From the NCBI GenBank assembly GCA_017441295.1, contig JAFRYA010000007.1:1-54745 (forward strand): DNA of 54,745 nucleotides. The letters run 5' to 3'. The notes below the pieces were generated by a model, which was not told where the DNA came from, did no database searches, and saw nothing but the letters and a program-made list of their open reading frames with translations. This document shows positions 33,701 through 43,891 of the stretch, in pieces. Numbering within the stretch: the stretch's first letter is position 1; every line of letters begins with the position of its first letter. The position numbers and the translations under genes are program-made. Source of the DNA: Lachnospiraceae bacterium. Its GTDB lineage: Bacteria > Bacillota > Clostridia > Lachnospirales > Lachnospiraceae.

Positions 33701-36700
33701 ACAGCCATCAGCTGACCGCAGATGATTACAAGATTGAGTCTATTACTCTTAGCTACCAGGCAAGAGATGTTGAACTGAGCGCAGATGGAACAGAATTTAT
33801 TTACAAAGATAAGACAACTTATTTAGATGGAGAAGTAATCTGGATTCTGGCACAGTTCGATTCTAACTCAAGATGGGTGCCGATGGGTTATTATGATCTG
33901 AATAAACCTGCTGCTTCAGCATTCACAGATCTTAACTCCACATACGTTGATACAGCGAACTCTTCATATAATTATTTACGCTTCAAAGACAGTGTAAACT
34001 GCACCGGCTACAAGCTGGTTACTAAGAATGCACATTACTATACACTGCTCGGAGCATATCCTGTAGCTATTCTTAAGAGCTCAGATTTAGTCAAAGACTA
34101 TATCAGAAAGGCATATGCTGACCATTATAGTGATGGTACTCCTGAAGAACTCAACCGTGTAGAAATACAGCTCAAGAACACTGCAGTTGGAAAGACTTAT
34201 GACAACCATGCATTCGAACTTGATGGATATCGTGTTAATGAGGACTACAGAATAGTCACATTCTACCGCGATGGTATTGATTATGTGGCAGGTTTCCAGA
34301 GGGAAGGCCGCATTGACAAAGACTATGTAGCATACTCAAATGACACTATTAACAGAGAATGCACTTATACATGGAATGTTGATATCCGTGAGGTATTTAC
34401 TGATACCAGCAGCAACGAGTATTATGTTCACCAGTCAAATGGTGTGATTTATGAACTCCTGCCGGCAGGTTCTCATTACAAGCCAGATTCTGCTGTTTTA
34501 ACCAAGTATGATGGTGCCAAGACAGCTTCAAATGAGGGAACAGTTCTTTCTTATAATAGTGACTATGTTATTGATGAGATAAGAAGTTATAAGGACGACA
34601 GAGACCTTCTCATTATTAGAATTTTGGAAGATGCTGACTGGTACAACCTGCAGTTCTCAACGATTCATTCATGGGATTCAATTATCGCTGACTGTGATAT
34701 TGACGATAGTACAGATGAGCGCATCATGACGAACGATGTGGCTTATAAGTCAGGTAATGTTGATATAGGTCCGGAGGCTCCTGAGAATACAGATGATGAC
34801 CATAGAGACCTGTTCAGCGAATTCGCTACCGGGGATGATGCTGATAACTTTATTTACGCATCAGCTACACATGACATTGGTGTACCTCTGGCAGCTTCAT
34901 TAAGCATACATAAGAAAGTCGTTGGCAACAGCAACAGAGAATCATATTCTGACTTTACCAACGTTGGATCTGATTATATGTATGTCTATACTTATGGTAC
35001 AGATAAGGAGACTATTGCCAAGGATCTGATCATTTACGATTCTCTTGAGAATTATGTAAAAGGTACTTTAGAATCCGGATGGCATGGCACCCTGAAATCA
35101 ATTGATCTTTCTAACGCTGAGAAGCTTGGCATTGTTCCTGTAGTTTATTATTCAGAAGTTGAAGGACTTGAATTCAGCGCGTTGACAAGTGATCTGTCAG
35201 GTAACTATGACCTTACAAATACCAGCATCTGGCATGAAGCCGGACCAACCACCGACCTTAGCGTTGCAAAGGCTATCGCTATTGATCTGCGCTGGGCTAA
35301 TGCTGCTCGCACAGAAGAGTTTGTAATGCCTAAGGATAATTTCCTGCGCATTTCAATAACAATGACAGCTCCTGATTATATTGATCTGGAGACTAATAGG
35401 GAAGCTTATAATAACGTATTCCTTCACAGTACTGTTGGTAATGATGAGGGCGGTCAGATGTCCACCTCAAATATTCATCAGGACTATACAACAATCAGCC
35501 TGCGTACAGTAGGTGAATTCAGACTTTATAAGATAGATGAGACTAATGAAAATCCTATTGGCCGGGTTTATTTCCGACTCAAAGGCAATGGCATAGACAC
35601 AACCCCGCATACAAACAACAGCGATGGATTCATTCTTTTTGAAAACCTTCTTCCTGGCACATACACACTTCAGGAAGTAAGCGCTCCGAATGATTATGTT
35701 GTTAATCCTGTAGAAATGACAATCGTTGTTGATGAGGCTGGGCATGTTCATATTGTCAATGGCGACCAGATGGATACAGCAGGTGTTTATGACAACATTT
35801 ATGCTGTTGAAACCGACCCTGATGGTGGAGTTGTTTCTATAACTGTAAGCGATCCTCCTAGAGTTCATGGAGACCTCATATTCGTTAAGGTTGGTACAAT
35901 GGATGGCAGCACAGCCACGAAACCACTTGGCAATGTTATATTCCATCTGCAGTCAGATGGCAGAACTGATTATGGCACACTCTACAGTGAAGACCGTACA
36001 TCAGATGAGAGTAATGGTAAGGTAGTCTTTGAGAACCTTGATAAGGGCAAATACTTCCTTACTGAGATAGAGACAATAGATGGTTATATTCTGTCAACTA
36101 CGGAATATACAGTAATTGTTGATGAAATGGGTATGGTTTCCATCACATATCTGGATGGAAATGAGCAGCCTGTTATGGTCCCACAGAACGCAGATACCGG
36201 CGAGTATGAGATCATCAACAATCCATATCATACATTAAAATTATTGAAGGTTGATGAAGTAAGTAAAGAATCGTTAGATGGAGCAGAATTTACATTGACA
36301 GGACCTGAACCATCTACCGATGCAGTTACTGCAGTAGCCGGTGAAAGCGAAGGCGGAGTTAAGGGCCTGGCTGAATTCAAGAATCTGAAGGCAGGCACAT
36401 ATAAACTTCAGGAGACCAAGGCTCCACCACATCATGATCTGAATCCTACTGAATATAAAGTAGTTATTGCAGATGATGGTACTGTCACAATTACATATAA
36501 ATATATAGAAGAAGATGGTACAGAAACAGTTAAGACTCTTCCTCAGTCAGAGGAAGGCTTCTGGTTCGTAATTACTGACCCACGAATTCTTGAGTCAACA
36601 CTGACCATTCTCAAAGTATGGAGTGACCCTGAGAATCCAAATCATCCAACACCGGATGTTATCGTTTCCACCGAAGAACCGGTTATTGAGAACCATTATG

Positions 36701-39700
36701 CGACAATAGATTATAATGTTCGCACTACTATGTCTTGGCGCGGAGATGGTTATAGCAGCACGGATTATAGATGGTTTTACGATTATACCAGAGCTGATAC
36801 AAATGGCGGTGGACGATGGAAAAATTCAGTAAGGGGTTGGCTGACGACTGCTACATCCTTCGTTAGAAATTCAACTGCAGTAATGCAGAAAGAAAAAGGC
36901 GAAAAACCAGAAACTGTTAAAGACCAGAATGATAACGTTTGGACGAGAATAGATACTGATGATGATACAACAGACTGCACAATTTATGCTCGCAAAAATG
37001 GCACAACAGTAGAATGGTGGTCAGACGCAGCTATAATCTATTTCCCAAAGAATGCTGCCGAGATGTTCAAAGATACCTCTATTGCTACTTTGGATCTTTC
37101 ACCGTTCAATACTTCAAAAACTGAAGATATTGCTGCCATGTTCTATTCTGCAGATAATTTGACAAGTGTTGATACAACCGGATGGGATACAAGTAATATT
37201 AAATACATGGATCATGTATTCTATGAATGCAAAAAGCTCACATCTGTCAGCCTTAACCATTGGGACACAAGCAGTGTATTATCCCTGGCATATATGTTTT
37301 ATCATAATGATGCCCTTGCTTCAGTTTCAATCAGTAGCTGGAAAACCGGTAATGTCATAGATATGGACAGGATGTTTGGATATTGCTCAATACTTCCATC
37401 TGTTGATATGACTCCTACTGCTAGCGGAGCTTGGGATACCAGCAATGTAAAAGTAATGCGTGGCCTTTTCAGAAATACAAGTAAGCTTTCTACCGTAAGT
37501 GGATTGTCAAGTTGGAAAACCCAAAATGTATTAAACGCTGCAGAAATGTTCAATTCTGCTACTGGATTTACCACTTTGAACGTTACTCCTGATAATAACA
37601 ATGAAGTTTGGTATATGGGTAATTGTAAGAACATGCAATACATGTTTGCATGGATGAGCCATACGACTTCAATTACAGGTCTTGATAAATGGCAGACGCA
37701 ATCAGCTATGTATACAAATCGTATGTTCTGGAGATGCTGGTCCCTTCAGTCACTTACTTTGGACCATATAGAAAACACGAACATTTGGGATGTAAGCAAC
37801 GTAATAAACATGGAAGGAATGTTTGAATGTGAATACAATGCTACAGGTAAAACTAATTGCATGGATTCTGCGTTGACTTCTATTTCAGTAAAGAATTGGA
37901 ATCTGAACAGCTGTACCAATATTGGCAGAATGTTTGCCGGAGACTTCAAACTGAAAGTTCTCGACCTTCATACATGGACAAATGTCGGAACAAATGTTGC
38001 ATCACTTTACATGGGACAGACGTTCAGTAATATGAACGGATTAAATGGTGACGCAGATCATCAATATCTGAATACTGGTGTTCAGGTTATTATCATTGGT
38101 AACTGGGATGTGAGTAAAGTATCCAATATGTATGCTTTGTTTGGATGGGATTACCGCATAAAGAGGATATATGTTGGAGAAAAATTTGACACAACTGTTG
38201 CTGCACACCTTGAAGGTATCAGCTTTTCTAATGGCTCAAAATTATATGGTCCATTTGTTACCAGTAATATACCTTTTGACCTGCATGGTGGTATGAATAC
38301 TGCACATACGCAGCCCGCGAATGAGGATAATGGCACTGCAGAAGGCAAGGAGTTTCTCAGAATTGATCAGGGACCTTCCTCAACCGTTCCTGGATATCTG
38401 ACAAATATTACTCAGATTAATAACACTTGGCCGAATAATGTAGACAGAAATCTTATTCCTGAAGATTTAAGAACTAATGCTGGCGGAAATGGCGGCAACA
38501 GCGCTGTTCTTCCTGAAGCAAGGATTGATGTACCTGAAAAGAGTGCTTTACATAATACTAATGCAGGCAGCAGAAATCTTCTGATGGCTCCGGCTCGCAG
38601 AACGGACGCTGACGAGACTAAAGACGTTCATTATGATCCGGATCCAAATGATCCGAATGCTGATCCTTCAGATGTTGCAAGTGTAACATACACTTCAGAT
38701 GACGAAGCATGGATCAAGAATGAGGATGGCACCTGGACATATAACTTTGATGTATATTCAGGAGATGCTACATACTATGTATGGGAGGAGCCGCTTAATG
38801 GTTATGAAACTGACCATGGCAGATCAAATCCGATCCAGATTACTGTTCATTATGATGAAGAGACAGGCAGGCTCAGCATTATTAACGCAGTACCGGAAGA
38901 TGCTGTAGTTAATATAGGAACAGAGGATGATCCGATTTATGCTCTTCAGATTAAGAATACTAAGACGGATGAGCATCCGGCAGGCCTGAAAGTTAAGAAG
39001 ACTGTAACTGTTAATGGAGTACCTGTTGATCATGATTCTACCAGATTCAGCTTCAAGGTAACTATCTGGGATAAAGATAACCCAACAGTTCCTTATGCAA
39101 TGCTGGATGGCGATTTTGGCGCAATGACATTCATTGACGGTGTAGCTACATTCACACTGGCTCATGACGAGAGTATTGCAGCAGCAGGTCTCCCTGTAGG
39201 CTACAGATACACTGTAGAAGAGACGCTCAGCAATGGATATACTGTTTCATACTCCGGAGAGACGGGAGAGCTGGAGGCAGATGTAGTCAAAGTTGTTGAA
39301 GTAACTAATAACAGAACCGTTGTTGTACCAAAGACCGGCGATATGCAGATAGAGAAGGTCGTTAAATATGACGCGGATGATGCTCCGGTAGCTTCTAAGA
39401 CCTTCACATTTAAGGTTACATTGTCTGGCAATGGCGCTTCTGAAATCAATGGATACTATGGCGAAGCATACTTTGAAAATGGTGTGGCAACTGTCAGCAT
39501 GACTCTTACTCCGGAACAGATGACCGGTGCAGAGGCTGCTCCAGTAATTTCCATTACAAAGCTCCCGGAAGGACTGACATATACAGTTGAAGAAATCGAC
39601 TTACCTTATGGATATGATCCGAATGGCATCACTATTACCAGAGCAACAGGAACGATCGTATCCGGAGAAACTAACGTTTCTAAGGTCGTAGTACAAAATA

Positions 39701-40899
39701 CTAAGATTAACGTTCCTAAGGGCGGATTCAAGATCGTCAAGAGAGTAGACGGCTCATACCACGAAGAAGTATTCACTGTAAATGTTAAACTCACAGGACT
39801 TGAGCAGGGTGTTAAATACTCATACAAGTACAACAAGGCTGATGGAACTACTGAAGTTATATCATTTGAAGCAGAGGTAACAGGCGGCAAATATCTGAAG
39901 CTCACATTGACAGATGGTGAATCATATGAGTTTGAGGGCCTGCCTGCAGATGGCAGCTGCACATATCTTGTATCAGAGGAAGCATCAGATTATATAGCAT
40001 CTTACGTGGTAACAGATGGCAGCGATGTAGTAGATTCATTCGATAATCAGGCTGCAAACAGGACTATCACGATCAACGAGAGAGTTGTAACTGTTGGCGA
40101 AGACATTACCGTTACATTCATCAACCACAGCCCGGACTACCTGGTCAAGATCATTAAGGCAACCCCGGCTCCTGACAACATGTTTGTAGAAGGCGCTACA
40201 CTGCAGCTGTTCAGGTGGATTGATGATGATACTAAAGACCTGATTAAAGAGTGGGAGACAACTTCTGTGGTTTATACAACCAGACTTCAGGAAGGTAAGT
40301 ATATTGTCCATGAGGCAAATGTTCCTGACGGATATCTGCCTGCAGAAGATGTTTACTTCATAGTGGATCAGTATGGCAAAGTTTACCTGGCAGATGGCAG
40401 CTTCGCTCCAAACGATCTGGTAACCGTAGTTTCAGTAATTGATATTCCTATCAAGCTGAAAGTCGAAAAGGTCGATACTGCCGGAGAGCCATTGAAGGGC
40501 GCTTTACTCCAGATCATTGATAAGGCAACTGGCAGAGCTGTTGATACATGGCGTTCAGACGGCACAGTACATGAAATTATTGCTAATCCTCTGATCAAGA
40601 TCAATACAGAGTATTATCTGCATGAGAAAGATGCTCCTGCAGGATACAACTTAGCAGAAGATATTTACTTCATAATTGATAAGGATGGCAAGGTTTACAT
40701 TGACTACACCATCAATGAGGACGGCACGATTACAGGTACAGAATGTACAGGATTGCTGATCACCATGGTTGACCCTGATTCATTCGAACTGCCTGAGACA
40801 GGCGGACACGGAACATGGATGTTCACATTAGCAGGCTTACTGCTCATCATGATTGCACTTGGCTGTGCATTCGTAAATAAAAAACGCAGGCACGAATAG
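30757..40899 (+). CDS. giant LPETG-anchored adhesin with degenerate CHAP-like, SpaA/CnaB and BspA-type LRR domains
   Basis: The 3380-residue wall protein has a long signal peptide (about 1-46). A CHAP-like domain follows, split by an acidic PEETTPEEII stalk with four 10-residue repeats at 178-217. An adhesin-like region without clear family covers about 525-1550, and SpaA/CnaB-type domains lie near 1586, 1705 and 1825. A BspA-type leucine-rich block (DUF285; WDTSNIKYMDHVFYEC and similar) spans about 1980-2550. Further CnaB and DUF7601-like domains follow, then LPETG at 3345-3349 before a membrane helix and a KKRRHE tail. Such proteins mediate attachment and can be pilus tips. It is the first of three surface genes. 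The GTG start has a GAGGAGG site. Confidence 0.9.
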   Translation: MNRIRKSGKTGNKKHRSLWKRYAAALITLAMLLGLCINMFVPAATMEGEEEQQQDKWAPLFENTELTGVWADDLVTIANTQKGYAESTDDYIVVDEDTHKGYTMFGEFINDRYADWNAAFVAFCLKYAEIPDTEVLRADRPVSWAAQLANRDLLKEKGAYEPKAGDLVFIAKEEIPVPEETTPAEIVPEETTPEEIIPEETTPEEIIPEETTPEEIIVDETPAEDMPEETTADDSYVEDEPEVTAPAEEETTPQEPQDDPAEPVEGEDSELSPSAGRIVPRGVFMQITHRSFDISQKTRETIDKTEYVGIVTYVDKQNGKISVLIGDYNNTVKEVIYDLKDEKVFAFFEMPKNPALETPEVGTTEDPEVAAEPDSGIFAVSWAGLTNDAMLDVVRIAPEDELFAQYAKALKAELGDVEIFDILDIKLTEGAIATENGANITLSNYIVPASEKLALYHIKDDGTVEELEYVAGEKDVSFVATSFSPFIFAEKADDAEVKVVEYLTKDALRGDDDEPADPEIDSFTTDFCRGATATPNGEVVDYVWNADNSYPDHRFTFRVTYSISGKFDYEPEGIEILVPASILIDRNGNPADYYEMSLPYYNINDPSDPRNETGLTEKNVFVYYEVEIEGKTYIRIYNRLPITVADSGYIEISYLTSETTYEYADYDPQESGSHEDANGRDKNGSNPFFAIINLDRTIDGVHDEAHERTDSIPVYINTNAKVTNTNKDKPAPERQVYSDWNNSWGQYPNDGTNPSDYYYIVWEIRTVINNTTQPYNFYIRDDFSPWGEPVKYKMQGGHGWTNPVNGHSEVIENLKEDFKYGRYDYVVTRHPKTYYEDTPENGSYTVKNWIYATVDPIDQVDPDTTVKDDRQWTHYKYSFNPPYGHFYMYKWGFDINDHYTYDYDDIRRYDMTAVAMETAHEPKDTFEIDNLKYYTYIHGYPYPWTLEEGASSFIPANYGKETVTYELTDNQFYLKWVGDSAYSHQLTADDYKIESITLSYQARDVELSADGTEFIYKDKTTYLDGEVIWILAQFDSNSRWVPMGYYDLNKPAASAFTDLNSTYVDTANSSYNYLRFKDSVNCTGYKLVTKNAHYYTLLGAYPVAILKSSDLVKDYIRKAYADHYSDGTPEELNRVEIQLKNTAVGKTYDNHAFELDGYRVNEDYRIVTFYRDGIDYVAGFQREGRIDKDYVAYSNDTINRECTYTWNVDIREVFTDTSSNEYYVHQSNGVIYELLPAGSHYKPDSAVLTKYDGAKTASNEGTVLSYNSDYVIDEIRSYKDDRDLLIIRILEDADWYNLQFSTIHSWDSIIADCDIDDSTDERIMTNDVAYKSGNVDIGPEAPENTDDDHRDLFSEFATGDDADNFIYASATHDIGVPLAASLSIHKKVVGNSNRESYSDFTNVGSDYMYVYTYGTDKETIAKDLIIYDSLENYVKGTLESGWHGTLKSIDLSNAEKLGIVPVVYYSEVEGLEFSALTSDLSGNYDLTNTSIWHEAGPTTDLSVAKAIAIDLRWANAARTEEFVMPKDNFLRISITMTAPDYIDLETNREAYNNVFLHSTVGNDEGGQMSTSNIHQDYTTISLRTVGEFRLYKIDETNENPIGRVYFRLKGNGIDTTPHTNNSDGFILFENLLPGTYTLQEVSAPNDYVVNPVEMTIVVDEAGHVHIVNGDQMDTAGVYDNIYAVETDPDGGVVSITVSDPPRVHGDLIFVKVGTMDGSTATKPLGNVIFHLQSDGRTDYGTLYSEDRTSDESNGKVVFENLDKGKYFLTEIETIDGYILSTTEYTVIVDEMGMVSITYLDGNEQPVMVPQNADTGEYEIINNPYHTLKLLKVDEVSKESLDGAEFTLTGPEPSTDAVTAVAGESEGGVKGLAEFKNLKAGTYKLQETKAPPHHDLNPTEYKVVIADDGTVTITYKYIEEDGTETVKTLPQSEEGFWFVITDPRILESTLTILKVWSDPENPNHPTPDVIVSTEEPVIENHYATIDYNVRTTMSWRGDGYSSTDYRWFYDYTRADTNGGGRWKNSVRGWLTTATSFVRNSTAVMQKEKGEKPETVKDQNDNVWTRIDTDDDTTDCTIYARKNGTTVEWWSDAAIIYFPKNAAEMFKDTSIATLDLSPFNTSKTEDIAAMFYSADNLTSVDTTGWDTSNIKYMDHVFYECKKLTSVSLNHWDTSSVLSLAYMFYHNDALASVSISSWKTGNVIDMDRMFGYCSILPSVDMTPTASGAWDTSNVKVMRGLFRNTSKLSTVSGLSSWKTQNVLNAAEMFNSATGFTTLNVTPDNNNEVWYMGNCKNMQYMFAWMSHTTSITGLDKWQTQSAMYTNRMFWRCWSLQSLTLDHIENTNIWDVSNVINMEGMFECEYNATGKTNCMDSALTSISVKNWNLNSCTNIGRMFAGDFKLKVLDLHTWTNVGTNVASLYMGQTFSNMNGLNGDADHQYLNTGVQVIIIGNWDVSKVSNMYALFGWDYRIKRIYVGEKFDTTVAAHLEGISFSNGSKLYGPFVTSNIPFDLHGGMNTAHTQPANEDNGTAEGKEFLRIDQGPSSTVPGYLTNITQINNTWPNNVDRNLIPEDLRTNAGGNGGNSAVLPEARIDVPEKSALHNTNAGSRNLLMAPARRTDADETKDVHYDPDPNDPNADPSDVASVTYTSDDEAWIKNEDGTWTYNFDVYSGDATYYVWEEPLNGYETDHGRSNPIQITVHYDEETGRLSIINAVPEDAVVNIGTEDDPIYALQIKNTKTDEHPAGLKVKKTVTVNGVPVDHDSTRFSFKVTIWDKDNPTVPYAMLDGDFGAMTFIDGVATFTLAHDESIAAAGLPVGYRYTVEETLSNGYTVSYSGETGELEADVVKVVEVTNNRTVVVPKTGDMQIEKVVKYDADDAPVASKTFTFKVTLSGNGASEINGYYGEAYFENGVATVSMTLTPEQMTGAEAAPVISITKLPEGLTYTVEEIDLPYGYDPNGITITRATGTIVSGETNVSKVVVQNTKINVPKGGFKIVKRVDGSYHEEVFTVNVKLTGLEQGVKYSYKYNKADGTTEVISFEAEVTGGKYLKLTLTDGESYEFEGLPADGSCTYLVSEEASDYIASYVVTDGSDVVDSFDNQAANRTITINERVVTVGEDITVTFINHSPDYLVKIIKATPAPDNMFVEGATLQLFRWIDDDTKDLIKEWETTSVVYTTRLQEGKYIVHEANVPDGYLPAEDVYFIVDQYGKVYLADGSFAPNDLVTVVSVIDIPIKLKVEKVDTAGEPLKGALLQIIDKATGRAVDTWRSDGTVHEIIANPLIKINTEYYLHEKDAPAGYNLAEDIYFIIDKDGKVYIDYTINEDGTITGTECTGLLITMVDPDSFELPETGGHGTWMFTLAGLLLIMIALGCAFVNKKRRHE

Positions 40900-40951
40900 T
40901 ATTATTCGCCGGCGAAAAATAAAGAAACATTTTTAGAAACGGAGAAAAAAC

Positions 40952-42652
40952 ATGAAAAAACTATTAGCATTTATTCTGGCAATGGTTTTAGTGCTTGGAC
41001 TTGCTGTTACTGCATTCGCAGCTGACGATGACGAGCCGACCACTTATACCATTACAATGGAAACCACAACCGGCCACACATATACCGCTTATCAGGTATT
41101 TGCCGGTGAACTGTCAACAAAGACTGTTGGCGAAGGCGATGATGCCACAGAAGTAACTGTTCTTTCAAACATTACCTGGGGTGCTGATGTAAAGGGCGAT
41201 GGCAGCGCAATAATTCACAATCTTCAGCATGACGTCAACCCGATACTTATTGATCCCGCAACAGGTGAAAACTATTTTGCAGACTGCACAACCGCAAAAG
41301 AAGTAGCTGAGGTACTTGCAGAATTAACAGATGATTCAGAAATCCTCAGAGAAGTAGCAAGAGTTTTCGCTGATGGTGTGGACCATAGCAAGGGCAAATC
41401 AAGCGTTGTTGAAGGCGATTCCATCGTTATTAAAGACCTTGCAGCAGGTTACTATCTCATTATTGATGATACAGAAGAAATGGCTTATGGTGAGTCATAT
41501 TCTGACCTGATCCTCAGAGTTGTTGAAGATGTTAACGTTAAGGCTAAAGACGGCGATGTTACAATCGAGAAGAAAGTAAAAGACGTTAATGATACTACCG
41601 GTGAAGAGACTGACTGGCAGGATTCAGCTGACCATGATAAGTATGATAAACCTGAATACAGGATCACAGGTACATTACCGGCCAGCTATGACAGATATGT
41701 ATCATTCTACTATAACTTCCATGATGAACTTGCAGGCGGACTCCAATACACAGCTAATAATGCTGTTATCAGACTCTATGAGAATGCAGCTGCAGTTGAA
41801 GCCGATACAGACAAAACAGGCGGCGTTGACATTACCAGCGCGTTTACTGAGACAGTAACAGGCAGTACAGGACCTGGCACAAACAAGACTGTTATTGACT
41901 GGACATGCGAAGACCTTAAAGCTATCGAGGATGTAACGATTACGAAAGATTCCGTTATTGTAGTTTACTATACTGCACAGCTGATATCTTCAAACTGGTC
42001 AAGCGTAGCTGATTATTACAATCCTAATACAGCACACATTGATTATTCAAATGATCCTAACTTAAACAGCCACGGCAGAACTGTCGATGACAAAGTAACC
42101 GTATTTAACTTTATTTTACATATTGATAAGTATGCGGATGAAGTAAAAGAAGGCAATGAGCTTCCTGGAGCAGCATTCACACTTTTCAAGAAGATTGACG
42201 GCGAATGGAAAAAGTGGGATTCAACTAATGCTGGAGATTGGTCAGAGTTCTTATTCTTCGGATTAGATGATGGCGATTACAGACTTGAAGAGACCACTAC
42301 TCCTGTAGGATACAACACAATTGATCCGATCGAGTTCAGAGTTGTTGCTGTTCACGATGTAGAGTCAGATGATCCTAAGCTTACAAGACTTGAAATCCAG
42401 GATATGGATGGCAATTTACTGAACGCTGTAGTTCTTGGTAAAAACGGAACCACTTATGAAGGTGAAGGCAACTTCAACCTGATCATTAATCATCAGGCAA
42501 TTATCGATCTTGATATCGTTAACAAACCAGGTGCTGTTCTTCCTACAACCGGCGGCAACGGCACAATCCTGATCTACGTTATCGGCGGACTTATGGTAGC
42601 TATAGCAGTTGTTGTTCTGATTGCAAGACGCAAAAAAGAAGCAACAAAATAA
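40952..42652 (+). CDS. LPTTG-anchored pilin-like shaft protein (isopeptide-forming fimbrial type)
   Basis: The 566-residue protein has a cleavable signal peptide ending near AFAADD, a large isopeptide-domain region (EKKVKDVNDTTGEETDWQDSADHD, then YRITGTLPASYDRYVSFYYNFHDEL), a CnaB-type domain at about 395-520 (LHIDKYADEVKEGNELPGAAFTLFKK to LEETTTPVGYNTIDP), LPTTG at 530-534 and a helix with positive tail. This is the layout of class C sortase-assembled major pilins. It follows the giant adhesin after 52 bases that include a 12-bp palindrome at 40905-40916. A clear pilin YPKN motif was not found. Confidence 0.83.
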   Translation: MKKLLAFILAMVLVLGLAVTAFAADDDEPTTYTITMETTTGHTYTAYQVFAGELSTKTVGEGDDATEVTVLSNITWGADVKGDGSAIIHNLQHDVNPILIDPATGENYFADCTTAKEVAEVLAELTDDSEILREVARVFADGVDHSKGKSSVVEGDSIVIKDLAAGYYLIIDDTEEMAYGESYSDLILRVVEDVNVKAKDGDVTIEKKVKDVNDTTGEETDWQDSADHDKYDKPEYRITGTLPASYDRYVSFYYNFHDELAGGLQYTANNAVIRLYENAAAVEADTDKTGGVDITSAFTETVTGSTGPGTNKTVIDWTCEDLKAIEDVTITKDSVIVVYYTAQLISSNWSSVADYYNPNTAHIDYSNDPNLNSHGRTVDDKVTVFNFILHIDKYADEVKEGNELPGAAFTLFKKIDGEWKKWDSTNAGDWSEFLFFGLDDGDYRLEETTTPVGYNTIDPIEFRVVAVHDVESDDPKLTRLEIQDMDGNLLNAVVLGKNGTTYEGEGNFNLIINHQAIIDLDIVNKPGAVLPTTGGNGTILIYVIGGLMVAIAVVVLIARRKKEATK

Positions 42653-42715
42653 TTAATAAAAGAAACTATCAACCCATCAACTATTAATGACTGATACCTG
42701 ACAGAGGTGTTTAGA

Positions 42716-43789
42716 ATGATAAAGAAATTAATCACTACATTGCTGGCTGTCATGATGGCTGGACTGTTATGTGCTCCGATCACAGCACTTGCTGATGACG
42801 ATCACATGGCACAGCAGCCGGATTATGACAGGACTGGCTCCATAGCAGTAGATGTTGTTACCGGCAGCGGCGAAATCGTCCCGGGCGGAGAACTGACCAT
42901 GTATTTCGTGGCTGAAGCAGAGTATGTCGATGGAGATAACTTATTCATCTTCACTGAGGATTATGCTGAATGCGGATTCGACCTGGGAACAATCGGGGAT
43001 GAAGAACCCGGTGCGCCTGAACTGGCGGCAGACCTGGCTGAATATACCGACAGCAACGGAATCAAAGGCACTACAAAGGCTGTAGACGGTAATGGACATG
43101 CAGATTTTAAGGATCTGACATTAGGTTTATATCTTGTTGTGCAGACTACAAATGCGCCTGGATTTGAGCCTTTGAGCCCATTCCTTGTATCTATCCCGGC
43201 ATGGGACGGTGAACAGCTCTTGTATGACATTAATGCTATGCCTAAGCCGGGCACATCATTAAAGTATGCCAAGTACGACCCACCACTGGAGAAACTTGTT
43301 ATTGATAAATCCAAGGGAATTCATGACAATGACAAGTTTGTATTCCGCATGCTTCCGGATGAGCCGGATTATCCAATGCCTGATCCGGGCGAAGCTAAGC
43401 TGGATCCGGTTACAAGCGCATTGACGAAGGTTATCTATGGACCTGGCTCATATGAGTTCGGGTGGATGTACTTCGGCCTGGAAGACGTTGGACATGTATA
43501 TACTTACAAAGTATTTGAAGTAGCCGGCGATGACGCCCACTATAAATACGATACTATAGTTTATTGCATGACCATTACTGTATTCCAGGATGAGTACGGT
43601 GACGTTCAGATTGATGTAGTCTACACAGATCCGGAAAACAGACCTGCTAAAGAGGTTAAATTCAAGAACTACTACACCCGTGAAGAGATTCCTCCTGCAG
43701 GACAGCTCTGGTGGCCTGTTCCAATACTGGCTTTCGTAGGTTTGGCATTATTTGTCTTTGGGTTGATAAGACGTAAGAGTAAATGCTAA
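42716..43789 (+). CDS. minor/basal pilin-like surface protein with non-canonical IPPAG sorting motif
   Basis: The 357-residue protein has a signal peptide ending at ITALADDD, two beta domains at about 45-175 and 190-320 (LVIDKSKGIHDNDKFVFRML and YTYKVFEVAGDDAHYKYD are typical of pilin/FctA-like domains), then IPPAG at 325-329, QLWWPVP and a membrane helix with an RRKSKC tail. IPxTGQLNWPVP-like endings are usual in basal pilins; here Ala replaces Thr. I start at the ATG at 42716, which has AGAGGTG 6 bases upstream; a GTG nine bases earlier lies within that site. A good terminator follows. No sortase gene is in this cluster. Confidence 0.8.
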   Translation: MIKKLITTLLAVMMAGLLCAPITALADDDHMAQQPDYDRTGSIAVDVVTGSGEIVPGGELTMYFVAEAEYVDGDNLFIFTEDYAECGFDLGTIGDEEPGAPELAADLAEYTDSNGIKGTTKAVDGNGHADFKDLTLGLYLVVQTTNAPGFEPLSPFLVSIPAWDGEQLLYDINAMPKPGTSLKYAKYDPPLEKLVIDKSKGIHDNDKFVFRMLPDEPDYPMPDPGEAKLDPVTSALTKVIYGPGSYEFGWMYFGLEDVGHVYTYKVFEVAGDDAHYKYDTIVYCMTITVFQDEYGDVQIDVVYTDPENRPAKEVKFKNYYTREEIPPAGQLWWPVPILAFVGLALFVFGLIRRKSKC

Positions 43790-43805
43790 ATATTTAAATG
43801 TTTCT

Positions 43806-43840
43806 AAAGGGCCGCTTTTATAGCGGCCCTTTCTTATTTG
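43806..43840 (+). terminator. intrinsic terminator of the surface-protein operon
   Basis: AAAGGGCCGC and GCGGCCCTTT form a perfect 10-bp stem around a 7-base loop, followed by CTTATTTG. Confidence 0.88.
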
Positions 43841-43891
43841 TAAAAATGAACACTTTATTTTTTGTATAATTGATAGTACTATAACAACAGT

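Noticed and set aside
32545..33708. 387-residue minus-strand ORF inside the giant adhesin
   Set aside because: It lies wholly opposite a domain-bearing frame, its translation is low complexity and no ribosome site or promoter precedes it.
40905..40916. 12-bp palindrome between adhesin and pilin genes as a terminator
   Set aside because: TTCGCCGGCGAA has no loop space and is followed by A-rich sequence, not a T tract.
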